Positions 1 to 6,525 of a stretch of 14,179 nucleotides of DNA are shown here, piece by piece. Below the pieces are notes generated by a model. That model made no database searches. It saw only the letters and a list, made by a program, of their open reading frames with translations, and had not been told where the DNA came from. Source of the DNA: Candidatus Delongbacteria bacterium (GTDB lineage Bacteria; UBA4055); contig DMTS01000023.1 in the NCBI GenBank assembly GCA_003477045.1, positions 3,113 through 17,291 on the forward strand, in the 5' to 3' direction. Made by a program: the position numbers and the translations under genes. Every line of letters starts with the position of its first letter. Positions within the stretch are counted from its first letter, which is position 1.

Positions 1-690
1 GAACATATAATAATAGGGTCTATAATTAATCTCGTCACCAAATGTACCCACAGCATGCACATTATTATCAATGTCAAAATCATAGCCGCTCACGCGGTAA
101 TCAATAACTTCATGTATTCTTTTAGCAAGTGTCCAATTTGGTACTTCATTGCTTAAATCGCAATATGTATAATAAGAAGTGCTTCCCAAATACCAAGTAC
201 TAAATAATCTGTCATTACTATCGCATTTAATTAAGAGACTTTTTGTAGCATAAGGATACACTTCATAAGGTGCACTCCATGACACACCGTCATATTTTTT
301 GTGCATTACTTTACTGCCTTCGCTTCCTCGTAAATACAAAACATGTACATTATTTTTTGAATCGCAGACAGCCTCAACTGCGTAAATTCTTTCGGTTGTA
401 TATTCAGGAGTCAAATTTTCTGTTGCAGACCATGTTTGACCACTATCTTCGGATCTGCAGTATTCGATCTGGGAATACCTATTGCTAACACCGTCTTCCG
501 AAGGACTTACGACCCAGAAGGCATGTATGTTTCCTTTTCTATCAACAGTTATAGCAGGCACACCGATAAACAAGTACGGACCTACTCCATCTCTTGATAA
601 CTGCACAGGAGGCGACCAACTTGTTTGGGATTGGATTGGAAGGAGAAGTGCGAAAAACAGAAAAATGATACATCTGATTTTATTTTTCAT
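1..690 (-). CDS. Exported BNR/Asp-box repeat protein, N-terminal part (runs off window)
   Basis: The frame is open from an ATG at 690 to the window edge (230 codons, no stop), so the C-terminus is missing. The first ~22 residues form a signal peptide: a basic start (MKNKIR), a hydrophobic core and a cleavage region near PIQSQ. Residues 80-87 read SEDSGQTW, a good Asp-box (S-x-D-x-G-x-T-W) as found in sialidase-type beta-propellers. Around it are weaker repeats of the form 'D..GN.HAFW', 'DSKNNVHVLY' and 'DIDNNVHAVG', one per propeller blade. I infer an exported beta-propeller protein; an enzyme activity cannot be claimed from this fragment. An AAGGA ribosome site lies 8 nt before the ATG. The gene starts 11 nt after the stop of the small Cys-rich gene to its right, so the two are probably co-transcribed. 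Confidence 0.75.
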   Translation of the reverse strand, partial: MKNKIRCIIFLFFALLLPIQSQTSWSPPVQLSRDGVGPYLFIGVPAITVDRKGNIHAFWVVSPSEDGVSNRYSQIEYCRSEDSGQTWSATENLTPEYTTERIYAVEAVCDSKNNVHVLYLRGSEGSKVMHKKYDGVSWSAPYEVYPYATKSLLIKCDSNDRLFSTWYLGSTSYYTYCDLSNEVPNWTLAKRIHEVIDYRVSGYDFDIDNNVHAVGTFGDEINYRPYYYMF

Positions 691-701
691 TTATGAATTC
701 C

Positions 702-929
702 TTAACACGAATTATTTTCCTTACTTTTTTTACTCCCCTCTTCAACAGACAAACTGCTTTCATTTCTGCTGTTTTTGCGCTGTATATAACAAAGATTACA
801 CAGTTGCTCACAATTCGGAGGAACATAATCTCCATACCATATTTCATAGTCTGTTATTGGCCAGTCAGGACAATTTTCGTTTAGATGCCAAACATTGCTT
901 TCTTTCTTTCGTCTAAACTCTCTTAGCAT
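702..929 (-). CDS. Small Cys/His-rich putative zinc-binding protein
   Basis: A 75-residue protein with a compact N-terminal cluster: H15, C20, C40, C44 and C47, in the pattern W-H-x4-C-P-x-W-P, then N-C-x3-C-x2-C. From memory this resembles a widespread but uncharacterised group of very small proteins with 'WH....C..WP....ELCNEC' motifs; a single zinc site is a plausible inference. Residues after ~50 are charged, Ser/Lys/Glu-rich and look disordered. There is no signal peptide. A purine-rich AAGGGT lies about 12 nt upstream of the ATG, an acceptable but not strong site. It sits between a 57-residue secreted peptide gene and the BNR protein gene, all on the same strand and closely spaced. Biological role unknown. 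Confidence 0.6.
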   Translation of the reverse strand: MLREFRRKKESNVWHLNENCPDWPITDYEIWYGDYVPPNCEQLCNLCYIQRKNSRNESSLSVEEGSKKSKENNSC

Positions 930-956
930 TCTTTTACACTTACCCTTAATCAGTAT

Positions 957-984
957 TCAGACCGCCCTTTGGAGAGCGGTCTGA
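957..984 (-). other. Stable intergenic hairpin
   Basis: Perfect 9-bp inverted repeat: TCAGACCGC at 957-965 pairs with GCGGTCTGA at 976-984, around a 10-nt loop. It lies 14 nt after the stop codon of the 57-residue peptide gene and 27 nt before the next start codon. Read leftward, no run of U follows, so a normal intrinsic terminator is unlikely; it may be an attenuator or an mRNA-end stabiliser. Read rightward, T-rich DNA follows, but no rightward gene is seen here. Confidence 0.55.
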
Positions 985-998
985 TCCTTTGCTTTTGT

Positions 999-1172
999 TT
1001 ACTTCTTGATCGGAGGCAACGGAGGCGGATCTCCCGGATCACTGTCTCCGACATAAAGCCAATAACTTCCTAACCAAATCCAGTTGTGGTACTGGTTTTG
1101 TTCTCCTTCGGCCTTTAGTTCCGAAGTGAGCAGCATTGACAAAAACGCAATTAAAACAAACAGTCTCTTCAT
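999..1172 (-). CDS. 57-residue secreted peptide with Pro-rich tail
   Basis: A short frame of 57 codons plus TAA, supported by a strong GGGAG ribosome site 6 nt before the ATG. Residues 1-21 form a clear signal peptide (MKRLF start, hydrophobic LIAFLSMLL core, cleavage probably after LKA). The predicted mature peptide is only about 36 residues: an aromatic, Trp/Tyr-rich middle (WIWLGSYWLY) followed by a Pro/Asp-rich tail (DSDPGDPPPLPP) ending in IKK. No Cys is present. I do not recognise a family. It is the first gene of an apparent leftward group with the 75-residue Cys-rich gene and the BNR gene, separated from them by a hairpin. It could also be a remnant of a larger exported protein. Confidence 0.6.
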   Translation of the reverse strand: MKRLFVLIAFLSMLLTSELKAEGEQNQYHNWIWLGSYWLYVGDSDPGDPPPLPPIKK

Positions 1173-1227
1173 GCAACACTCCCGTGTTAAGTTTGACTGT
1201 TCATTTTAAATTATTTAGGCTAAATTA

Positions 1228-1256
1228 AATACAGGCTGTAGATTATTAACAGTTAA
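1228..1256 (-). promoter_or_regulatory. Possible promoter for the small secreted peptide group
   Basis: On the minus strand, TTAACT (1251-1256) and TGTATT (1228-1233) are 17 nt apart, matching the spacing of the better promoters in this window. The match is only moderate. The -35 overlaps a short palindrome, TTAAC-A-GTTAA (1246-1256). The 112-nt gap at 1173-1284 is otherwise AT-rich with no clear terminator for the gene to its right. Confidence 0.35.
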
Positions 1257-1284
1257 TTCAATGTCGATTATTTTCTATTATGCT

Positions 1285-3441
1285 TTATTGTGATGGAATT
1301 TTTTGAGAAATCATATTTTTGATAAAATTAATCTCTTGAGATATATCAGTACCAGTTTCTTGAATAAATATGTTGTAATACTCTAATGCTTTATTATAAT
1401 AAGTACATGCTTTTAAGTGTTTTAATCTCTTGTCAGCTATCATAGCAAGTATTTTTTTTGCTTCTCCTGCTATGTAGAACTCGCTCAATTTAATTGCCAA
1501 AGCAAAAACTTCTTTTGCTTTTTTTGCTGATCTTTTATAGCTTTCTTTATCATAGTATATTTTACAAGCTATCCTATTCGAGTATAAAACATAGTCCAAG
1601 TTGTTTACTTTTTGCGCTGAAATTGAAAGCCTGTTCATGCACCTTATTGCTTTGTTTAATTCTCCTAAAGCGTAATAAGTTCTACCTAAAAAGTATAAAT
1701 TAGAAATGTAGAAATATTCTGGTGAATACAATTTATTACCTTGTAAGGATGAATAAAGCAATTTAACTGCTGCCGCATACTCAGATCTATTATAGTAATA
1801 CACACCCATTCTATAATCTGATTCATAGCTAATATGCACCATACCGGCTTTTCTTGAATAGTATCTTAGTTCAGCTAGAAGAATTTTCAATTTGTTATAA
1901 TTTTTTAAAATGCCAAGAGCATAAATGTTAATCAGTCCCTGTATATTTTCGCATACATCGAAGATATTATTGTTTTCAATATTGTACCGCATCGCTTTGC
2001 CATACCATATTGCTGACCGTTTATATTCCTTTTTTTGATAATATATAAGTCCGTATTGGCTCAGGCTGTTCCCGATAAACTCCGCGGCACAGTTTCTTTT
2101 TGCATAGTGGGTATAATTTTCTGCATTTTTTTCTGCAGCTTCATAATTTTTCTTTATTAAGTCGGATTTAATCAGAGTTCTGTAATAAAGCGCTTTGGAA
2201 AGATCTTCTTCGCCATTTACAAGTGCTCTCTTTGAATTAAGCATATACTTTAAAGCACCCTTCCTGTTGTGGAAAATATTGTAAATCATGCCTATATGAA
2301 AATAAGCACTTCCGAGGTTTTCGTAGCTGGTAATAATCTTCGACAGAACTACGCAATCCCTGAAAAGCATTAGCGCAGACTGATAATTCTCCGTATTATA
2401 TAACAATTCCGCTCTTTTCATCAGTAGTTCCAGCTGAAATTCCGGATCTTTAATCTCTGATGACATTAAAGCAGAATACGCTTTTTCATATTCTCTTTCG
2501 GCTTTTTCATAATCAAATTCAAGAACTGCGCTGTCACCGTCTTTTTTTATATCTTTCAATGCTTCGAACAAAGCCGTTTTGGTTTCCGCGGGAAATGAAT
2601 ATTTTATAATCTCATACTTTGCAGTAGCTTTAAATCGGTCAATGTTAATCAACGGAGTTACTACAGCATTTTTTAATACACCTGAAGTTGCTGCCTGCGA
2701 AAAGTAATGCCTGTAAGAATCATAAATAATATCGGATGTGCTTTTTATCTTGTGAGAACAGTACAAACCTGATTTTCTTGCATATTTCAGATCTTCGCAA
2801 ACAATTAAATCCGTATTATAAGCAGACCTGACAATAGTATCGAATTCGGCGAGCTTAATATATTTCAGCCTGGTAAGTATTCTGAAATGCTTTTTCTTAT
2901 CGGTTTTGAGAGTACTGAGCGCAAGCTTGATAAAAAGACAGATGTTCCTTGAATTTTTTGTTTGTGTGAATCCTGTGAAGTCAGTTTTACCGGCGCATGA
3001 ACACATCGAAAATTCATGAAGGGAACTGACTTCATGCCTGAACTTTATTTCATAAACCTTTCTTGTCGAAAGGATTAAGTCCCCTCTAATTGTAGTTTTC
3101 CTTTCGTTTCTCTTAATTCCGCTTGTCTTTTTTGATAATAAAACCAGACTGCAATTAAGGCCAAAATAACTTCTTACATCCTTAAGTGTTGCATCAGGAT
3201 GTAAAGACCTGTATTCTTTTATTTTATTAATCGTATCAAGAGAAAGTTTCTTTTTTTTGATAACCCTGCGAACTGCTGTCAAACCATTTATGCCGGATAC
3301 TTTATACTTCCTTACCCACCTGCCAACCGTGTCGCTGTTAAGCCCGTACATTAAAGCTGCGCTTTTTATATTGAGTTTTTGTGCATTTTCACAGACTTCT
3401 TTCTTGAATTCCAGCGGGTATTTCAATTTCCTTATATTCAC
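1285..3441 (-). CDS. Transposase-like HTH plus degenerate DDE-like region fused to TPR array
   Basis: 718 residues with no signal peptide, so cytoplasmic. Residues ~5-60 form a homeodomain-like helix-turn-helix of the kind that opens IS481/IS630-type transposases (YPLEFKKEV... AALMYGLNSDTVGRWVRKY...GINGL). A second small helical unit (~65-95) follows, as in those proteins. Residues ~119-200 resemble an IS481-type DDE core in layout: GDLI at the first strand and ILTRLKYIKLAEF where active enzymes have TDNGSEF. The catalytic acidic residues appear replaced, so I infer a dead, domesticated domain. From ~308 to the end are repeated TPR-like helix pairs (EFDYEKAEREYEKAYSAL, YYALGELNKAIRCM and others). 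The start is GTG: it overlaps the upstream stop by 4 nt (GTGA), and the HTH begins at once, ruling out later ATGs. A DNA-binding regulator with a TPR sensor or scaffold is the likeliest role; target unknown. It is AT-richer than the conserved genes. Confidence 0.65.
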   Translation of the reverse strand: MNIRKLKYPLEFKKEVCENAQKLNIKSAALMYGLNSDTVGRWVRKYKVSGINGLTAVRRVIKKKKLSLDTINKIKEYRSLHPDATLKDVRSYFGLNCSLVLLSKKTSGIKRNERKTTIRGDLILSTRKVYEIKFRHEVSSLHEFSMCSCAGKTDFTGFTQTKNSRNICLFIKLALSTLKTDKKKHFRILTRLKYIKLAEFDTIVRSAYNTDLIVCEDLKYARKSGLYCSHKIKSTSDIIYDSYRHYFSQAATSGVLKNAVVTPLINIDRFKATAKYEIIKYSFPAETKTALFEALKDIKKDGDSAVLEFDYEKAEREYEKAYSALMSSEIKDPEFQLELLMKRAELLYNTENYQSALMLFRDCVVLSKIITSYENLGSAYFHIGMIYNIFHNRKGALKYMLNSKRALVNGEEDLSKALYYRTLIKSDLIKKNYEAAEKNAENYTHYAKRNCAAEFIGNSLSQYGLIYYQKKEYKRSAIWYGKAMRYNIENNNIFDVCENIQGLINIYALGILKNYNKLKILLAELRYYSRKAGMVHISYESDYRMGVYYYNRSEYAAAVKLLYSSLQGNKLYSPEYFYISNLYFLGRTYYALGELNKAIRCMNRLSISAQKVNNLDYVLYSNRIACKIYYDKESYKRSAKKAKEVFALAIKLSEFYIAGEAKKILAMIADKRLKHLKACTYYNKALEYYNIFIQETGTDISQEINFIKNMISQKIPSQ

Positions 3442-4784
3442 AGCTTATTGAACCAGCTGTTCTTGTCTTTTCTGACCTCGGATGAAGCATAGACTTTGTA
3501 TTCAGTAAAAACGGTGGTCTGACCGTCGTAAACAGTTAAGATATGAGCATTATATGACAGTTTATCTTTATTCGCTGTTGTGATAAGCTCGATCGACCTT
3601 TTTTTATTCGGTTCTGAAATACCTTCGGATAAATATGCTTTTAGTCTGTTCAGGCATACATATATATCACCTGCAACTTCTATAACGGTCTCTGAACTGC
3701 TCTTTCTGACTTCGTTACCTTCAAACATATAATCTGATCCAGTCAGCCTTATGAACTTTATCTCTGCTCCGTTTTTGAAAAGCTCTTTCAGCATATCGTC
3801 CGATCTGACTGTTCTGTTTACCGGCTGAAGCTCATTCTTGTCATTCTTTTCATAAAATACCGCATCCAAAGTGAAGTCTGAAATCTCATCTGATCCGCCG
3901 CAGTCGAATTCAGGTTCTGAGGCTATAGGAATTTCTTCAGGTTTAGCATGTTGTGATATGACGACCTCATCAACTTCTTCTTTCTGCACTGATCCTGGTT
4001 CTTTCGTTTCAGGAACGGGCGCTTTTGCAACAGGTTCCGTTTTAATTTCCTCAGGTTTTATAACATCTTCTTTCATCTCTTCTGTCTTAACCTCAGCTAC
4101 AACAAGAAGAGGCGCGCCTGGTGCGATATAATCTTCGAGCGCAAAAAACCAGCTTTTCGGGTCTCTGAAAGGATCGTTCCCCACAAAAAATCTGTATTCG
4201 GGATATAACGAAAAATGGTCGTCGAAGAATGTAAGTTTTGTAGAAAAATATGCATCTGATTCCGGGCTTTTACCCCAGATCCACTCAAGCGAGCTCTTCT
4301 GGAATGATGTCAGAGCCGTTTTTTCGATCAGATCAAGGATCTTTGCCTTGCTTTTATATGACGGTTCCTTTTCAAGATCTTTGAAAGAATTGTCTGAAAA
4401 TGATATTTTTTTCCCGTTCCCGTTTCCGTTGTCAAGATCCAGCTTGTTTACTCTCAATATCTTCGCTTTACCGATCACATCGGACAAGGAATCGAGAAGG
4501 TCGCTTATGGTCATTTCGGTTTTATATGACATTACATACTTGAATTTCTGCCTCTTATAAACATCAATTCCGAATCTGCGGAATATCTTTTTTGATCCTG
4601 ATATTTTATCGAGAAGCGCCTTTATTTCATCTTTTACGTAATCCGACCTGATAGAATCCGATAGGTTCTTAATAAATGCCGAATCGGCAGTAATTTCATT
4701 TTCCCGATCAGAGTAGTCAGCGCTACCCGAAGCCCAAAGCCCGGTCAGACACGAAATTAATAATATTAATAAAGTTCTGTTCAT
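3438..4784 (-). CDS. Exported protein of unknown function with Pro/Glu/Lys-rich linker
   Basis: 448 residues. An N-terminal signal peptide is clear (MNRTLLILLISCLTGLWASG); the Cys at 12 lies within the hydrophobic core and is not a convincing lipobox. The region from ~25 to 235 is charged and mixed alpha/beta. About 240-300 is a low-complexity linker rich in Glu, Lys, Pro and Val (repeats such as KPEEIKTEPVAKAPVPETKEP), typical of periplasm-spanning or disordered segments. A C-terminal domain follows (~305-448; DAVFYEKND... through VYDGQTTVFTEYKVYA). I recognise no family. The stop overlaps the start of the HTH-TPR gene by 4 nt, so the two are translationally coupled and probably act together. 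No strong ribosome site or promoter is seen upstream; it lies 56 nt beyond the terminator of the selenoprotein gene. All identifications beyond export are open. Confidence 0.7.
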   Translation of the reverse strand: MNRTLLILLISCLTGLWASGSADYSDRENEITADSAFIKNLSDSIRSDYVKDEIKALLDKISGSKKIFRRFGIDVYKRQKFKYVMSYKTEMTISDLLDSLSDVIGKAKILRVNKLDLDNGNGNGKKISFSDNSFKDLEKEPSYKSKAKILDLIEKTALTSFQKSSLEWIWGKSPESDAYFSTKLTFFDDHFSLYPEYRFFVGNDPFRDPKSWFFALEDYIAPGAPLLVVAEVKTEEMKEDVIKPEEIKTEPVAKAPVPETKEPGSVQKEEVDEVVISQHAKPEEIPIASEPEFDCGGSDEISDFTLDAVFYEKNDKNELQPVNRTVRSDDMLKELFKNGAEIKFIRLTGSDYMFEGNEVRKSSSETVIEVAGDIYVCLNRLKAYLSEGISEPNKKRSIELITTANKDKLSYNAHILTVYDGQTTVFTEYKVYASSEVRKDKNSWFNKL

Positions 4785-4814
4785 AACGGGTTGAAAGGTA
4801 ATCCTAAAAAGTAA

Positions 4815-4835
4815 AAAAGAAAATCATTTTCTTTT
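4815..4835 (-). other. AT-only hairpin between terminator and exported-protein gene
   Basis: A 9-bp inverted repeat of A/G and T/C (AAAAGAAAA, 3-nt loop, TTTTCTTTT) followed on the minus strand by further T residues. It could be a weak second terminator behind the strong one at 4841-4867 or part of the leader of the next gene. The base composition makes chance formation plausible. Confidence 0.3.
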
Positions 4836-4840
4836 CTACA

Positions 4841-4867
4841 TAAAAAAAGCGGGTCGAAACCCGCTTT
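4841..4867 (-). terminator. Rho-independent terminator of the HesB-like selenoprotein gene
   Basis: Minus-strand 9-bp stem AAAGCGGGT / ACCCGCTTT closed by a UUCG tetraloop and followed by a run of seven T (counting the stem end). It starts 6 nt after the TAA stop at 4874-4876. Its quality supports the view that transcription and translation really extend past the internal UGA to that stop. Confidence 0.9.
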
Positions 4868-4873
4868 AATAAT

Positions 4874-5179
4874 TTAGCATTCAGCTACATCTTTAAGTCT
4901 TAAAGAAAAGCCCGAACCGTAATACCTTTGTTCGTTATAATCGAGCGTTGCGCCACCGTATCTTTTTAATAGCTCCGCGCTTCTCTGATCTACTATAAAA
5001 TCAATTTCGGCCTTGTTTATCACATTATCTTCGTTACCTTTGTTGTCTAAGGCTATACCTAGCCTAGGTCCGCCTCAGCCTATCCCGTCAAAATAGATCC
5101 TTACGGATTGTCCTTTGTTTTCCGGTTTTTCAAGTACCTCTTTCACTTTCGTTGCGGCCATATCAGTTACAGTTAACAT
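4874..5179 (-). CDS. HesB/IscA-like selenoprotein, UGA recoded as Sec35
   Basis: Reading from ATG at 5179 gives 34 residues, an in-frame UGA at 5077-5075, and 66 more residues to a TAA at 4874: 101 residues in all, the normal length of this family. Homology runs straight through the UGA. Before it are the family's opening (MLTVTDMAATKVKEVL) and the strand VRIYFDGIG. After it come GGPRLGIALDN, the helix KAEIDFIVDQ and the ending GSGFSLRLKDVAEC. The UGA sits exactly at the conserved Cys of the G-x-G-C-GGP motif, where HesB-like selenoproteins are known to carry Sec. The classical C-terminal C-x-C of IscA is absent; the last residue is Cys101. UGA is a normal stop elsewhere in the window, so recoding must be site-specific; the hairpin after the UGA fits a bacterial SECIS. 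Its exact role is not established; IscA relatives handle Fe-S clusters, and a redox role is possible. The gene is monocistronic, with its own promoter and terminator. Confidence 0.88.
5047..5077 (-). promoter_or_regulatory. Bacterial SECIS-like hairpin directing Sec insertion
   Basis: Immediately after the UGA (5077-5075), nucleotides +8 to +14 (CUAGGCU) pair with +21 to +28 (AGCCUUAG) to make a 7-bp stem with one bulged U and a 6-nt apical loop, AGGUAU. The loop guanines are at +16 and +17. Bacterial SECIS elements are hairpins inside the coding region just downstream of the UGA with a G near the start of the loop; the E. coli fdhF element has an AGGUCU loop and a bulged U. A competing fold (UGAGGC with GCCUUA, then ACCUA/UAGGU) is also possible. 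Confidence 0.7.
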
Positions 5180-5211
5180 ATTTTATCCGTTGTTTATTAA
5201 TATCCCTGCTA

Positions 5212-5240
5212 AATATAAGATTTACTATATAGAAAAGCAA
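5212..5240 (-). promoter_or_regulatory. Sigma-70-type promoter of the selenoprotein gene
   Basis: Minus strand: TTGCTT (5235-5240), 17-nt spacer, TATATT (5212-5217). The -10 and the spacing are the same as in the purL, arcC and right-edge promoters. It lies entirely in the 71-nt gap after the DUF512 gene. A GGAT ribosome site lies 6 nt before the ATG at 5179. Confidence 0.6.
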
Positions 5241-5250
5241 ATGATAATAA

Positions 5251-6525
5251 TCAGATTTTTTCAAAGATCTCAACGGGATTCTCCAGTAAATGAACCTTAT
5301 ATCCCGTTTTTTTAGTCAGATCACCTATAGTCAGATCATCAAGAAATCTGCCGTCGTAATTCAGGCATGTTGACGGTATTAGAAGTATATCGTTTTCAGA
5401 TTTTACTTTCCCGACCGCAGAAATGATATCCGCGCCGCCCAGAAGTCCCGCTACGGTCACGCTGCGGCCGAAAAGCTTATTGTCAGCTTTTATAAGTTTT
5501 ACCGTCAGATTTTTGACTTTTTTCATTTCGGGCAGAACGATCTCTTTCATTACCGGATAGAAAAGCCCGCCTGTCACTATTGTCACTAAGGTTTTTTCCG
5601 CAATTTGATCAGGTATGAACTCTATTGACTCTTTAAATCTTTCGATAAAATTCCTGACCATGCCTACTCCGTCCTCATACTGAATATAATCCTCGTAATA
5701 GTCTTCATCCGGACATTCTGTCCCTGATTTAAGATAGAACTCATCGGCGGCAAAAACGAAATTAGTGTTTATTTCTTTTTTATATTTTTTATTTAATTTT
5801 GAGATCAGTTTTACAGTTTTATCCGCCAATTCTTTTGATACGGGTTCGATCGCAGGCAGATTCTCTCTGTGTCCCGTCAATCCTACAGGCACAACAGCGA
5901 CAGATCTTACCATCGGATGAAATTTCCTTAAAGTTGTAATAGTTTCCTCCAGCACTTTTCCGTCATTATATCCCGGGCAAAGCACGATCTGAGTATGAAG
6001 TTCAATGCCGTTAACGGTAAGATATTTCATTTTTTCCAGAAGCTCATCATCCTTCTTCACTCCGAGCAGCTTCTTCCGCACTTCATTGTCCACGGCGTGA
6101 ACTGAAATATAGAGAGGGCTCAGCCTCATTCTTACGATTTTGTCAAGCTCTTTCTGGGTGATTTTCGTCAGTGTGAAATAATTACCGTATAGAAACGAAA
6201 ATCTGTAATCTTCGTCTTTAACATATATGGTTTTACGCATTCCTTTGGGATTCTGGTTAATAAAGCAGAAGATACAGTTGTTCCCGCAGTGTCTGATCTT
6301 GAGCTCTTCGACTTCTATGCCGTTGCTTCCGGCTGATCTGAATTTTGCTTTGTATAGTCCGCTTTTACCTTCAAGAACCAGTTCAAGAGGTTCGTCTGCG
6401 CAAAAGAAATTGAAATCTATCGCGTCTTCGATGGTATTTCCATTTATGGCGATCAGGCTGTCACTCTTTTTGATACCCGCTTTATCGGCTTCGGATTCTT
6501 TCTCTATATTAACAATTTTTACCAT
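5251..6525 (-). CDS. PDZ/radical SAM protein of the DUF512 family
   Basis: 424 residues, close to the family's usual length. Residues 1-60 are a PDZ-like domain (ESEADKAGIKKSDSLIAING). The radical SAM cluster-binding motif is C80-x3-C84-x2-C87 (RHCGNNCIFCFINQ). It is followed by the family signature PKGMRKTIYVKDEDYRFSF and GNYFTLT. The C-terminal DUF512 part ends with the typical FLDDLTIGDL. Members are common in Firmicutes and cyanobacteria; they should bind a [4Fe-4S] cluster and S-adenosylmethionine, but the substrate is unknown. The ATG overlaps the purL stop by one base (TAATG), so translation is probably coupled to purL. No strong ribosome site of its own is seen. The stop is UGA, which matters because another UGA 174 nt downstream is apparently read as Sec. 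Confidence 0.92.
   Translation of the reverse strand: MVKIVNIEKESEADKAGIKKSDSLIAINGNTIEDAIDFNFFCADEPLELVLEGKSGLYKAKFRSAGSNGIEVEELKIRHCGNNCIFCFINQNPKGMRKTIYVKDEDYRFSFLYGNYFTLTKITQKELDKIVRMRLSPLYISVHAVDNEVRKKLLGVKKDDELLEKMKYLTVNGIELHTQIVLCPGYNDGKVLEETITTLRKFHPMVRSVAVVPVGLTGHRENLPAIEPVSKELADKTVKLISKLNKKYKKEINTNFVFAADEFYLKSGTECPDEDYYEDYIQYEDGVGMVRNFIERFKESIEFIPDQIAEKTLVTIVTGGLFYPVMKEIVLPEMKKVKNLTVKLIKADNKLFGRSVTVAGLLGGADIISAVGKVKSENDILLIPSTCLNYDGRFLDDLTIGDLTKKTGYKVHLLENPVEIFEKI

Noticed and set aside
482..916. Rightward coding frame across the left end
   Set aside because: It is antisense to the signal-peptide BNR gene and the Cys-rich gene, which have ribosome sites and motifs; its own translation looks random.
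957..984. Calling the hairpin a full intrinsic terminator
   Set aside because: No U tract follows it on the minus strand, where the neighbouring genes lie.
1285..3441. Active insertion sequence
   Set aside because: No terminal inverted repeats or target duplications are seen, the catalytic residues appear lost, and the frame runs on into a long TPR region.
4548..4566. Resemblance to the 19-bp Tn5/Nextera mosaic end (a library adapter artefact; translates to DVYKRQ)
   Set aside because: There are three mismatches in 19, and the reading frame continues unbroken on both sides, so it is not adapter carry-over.
5075..5077. UGA in the HesB-like gene as a sign of a genome-wide altered code (UGA = Trp or Gly)
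   Set aside because: UGA closes korB, the DUF512 gene and the 448-residue exported protein at natural ends, and Trp is encoded by UGG throughout.
5047..5179. HesB-like gene as a nonsense pseudogene
   Set aside because: The only stop is at the known Sec/Cys site, a SECIS-like hairpin follows, both flanks are conserved in sequence, and promoter and terminator are intact.
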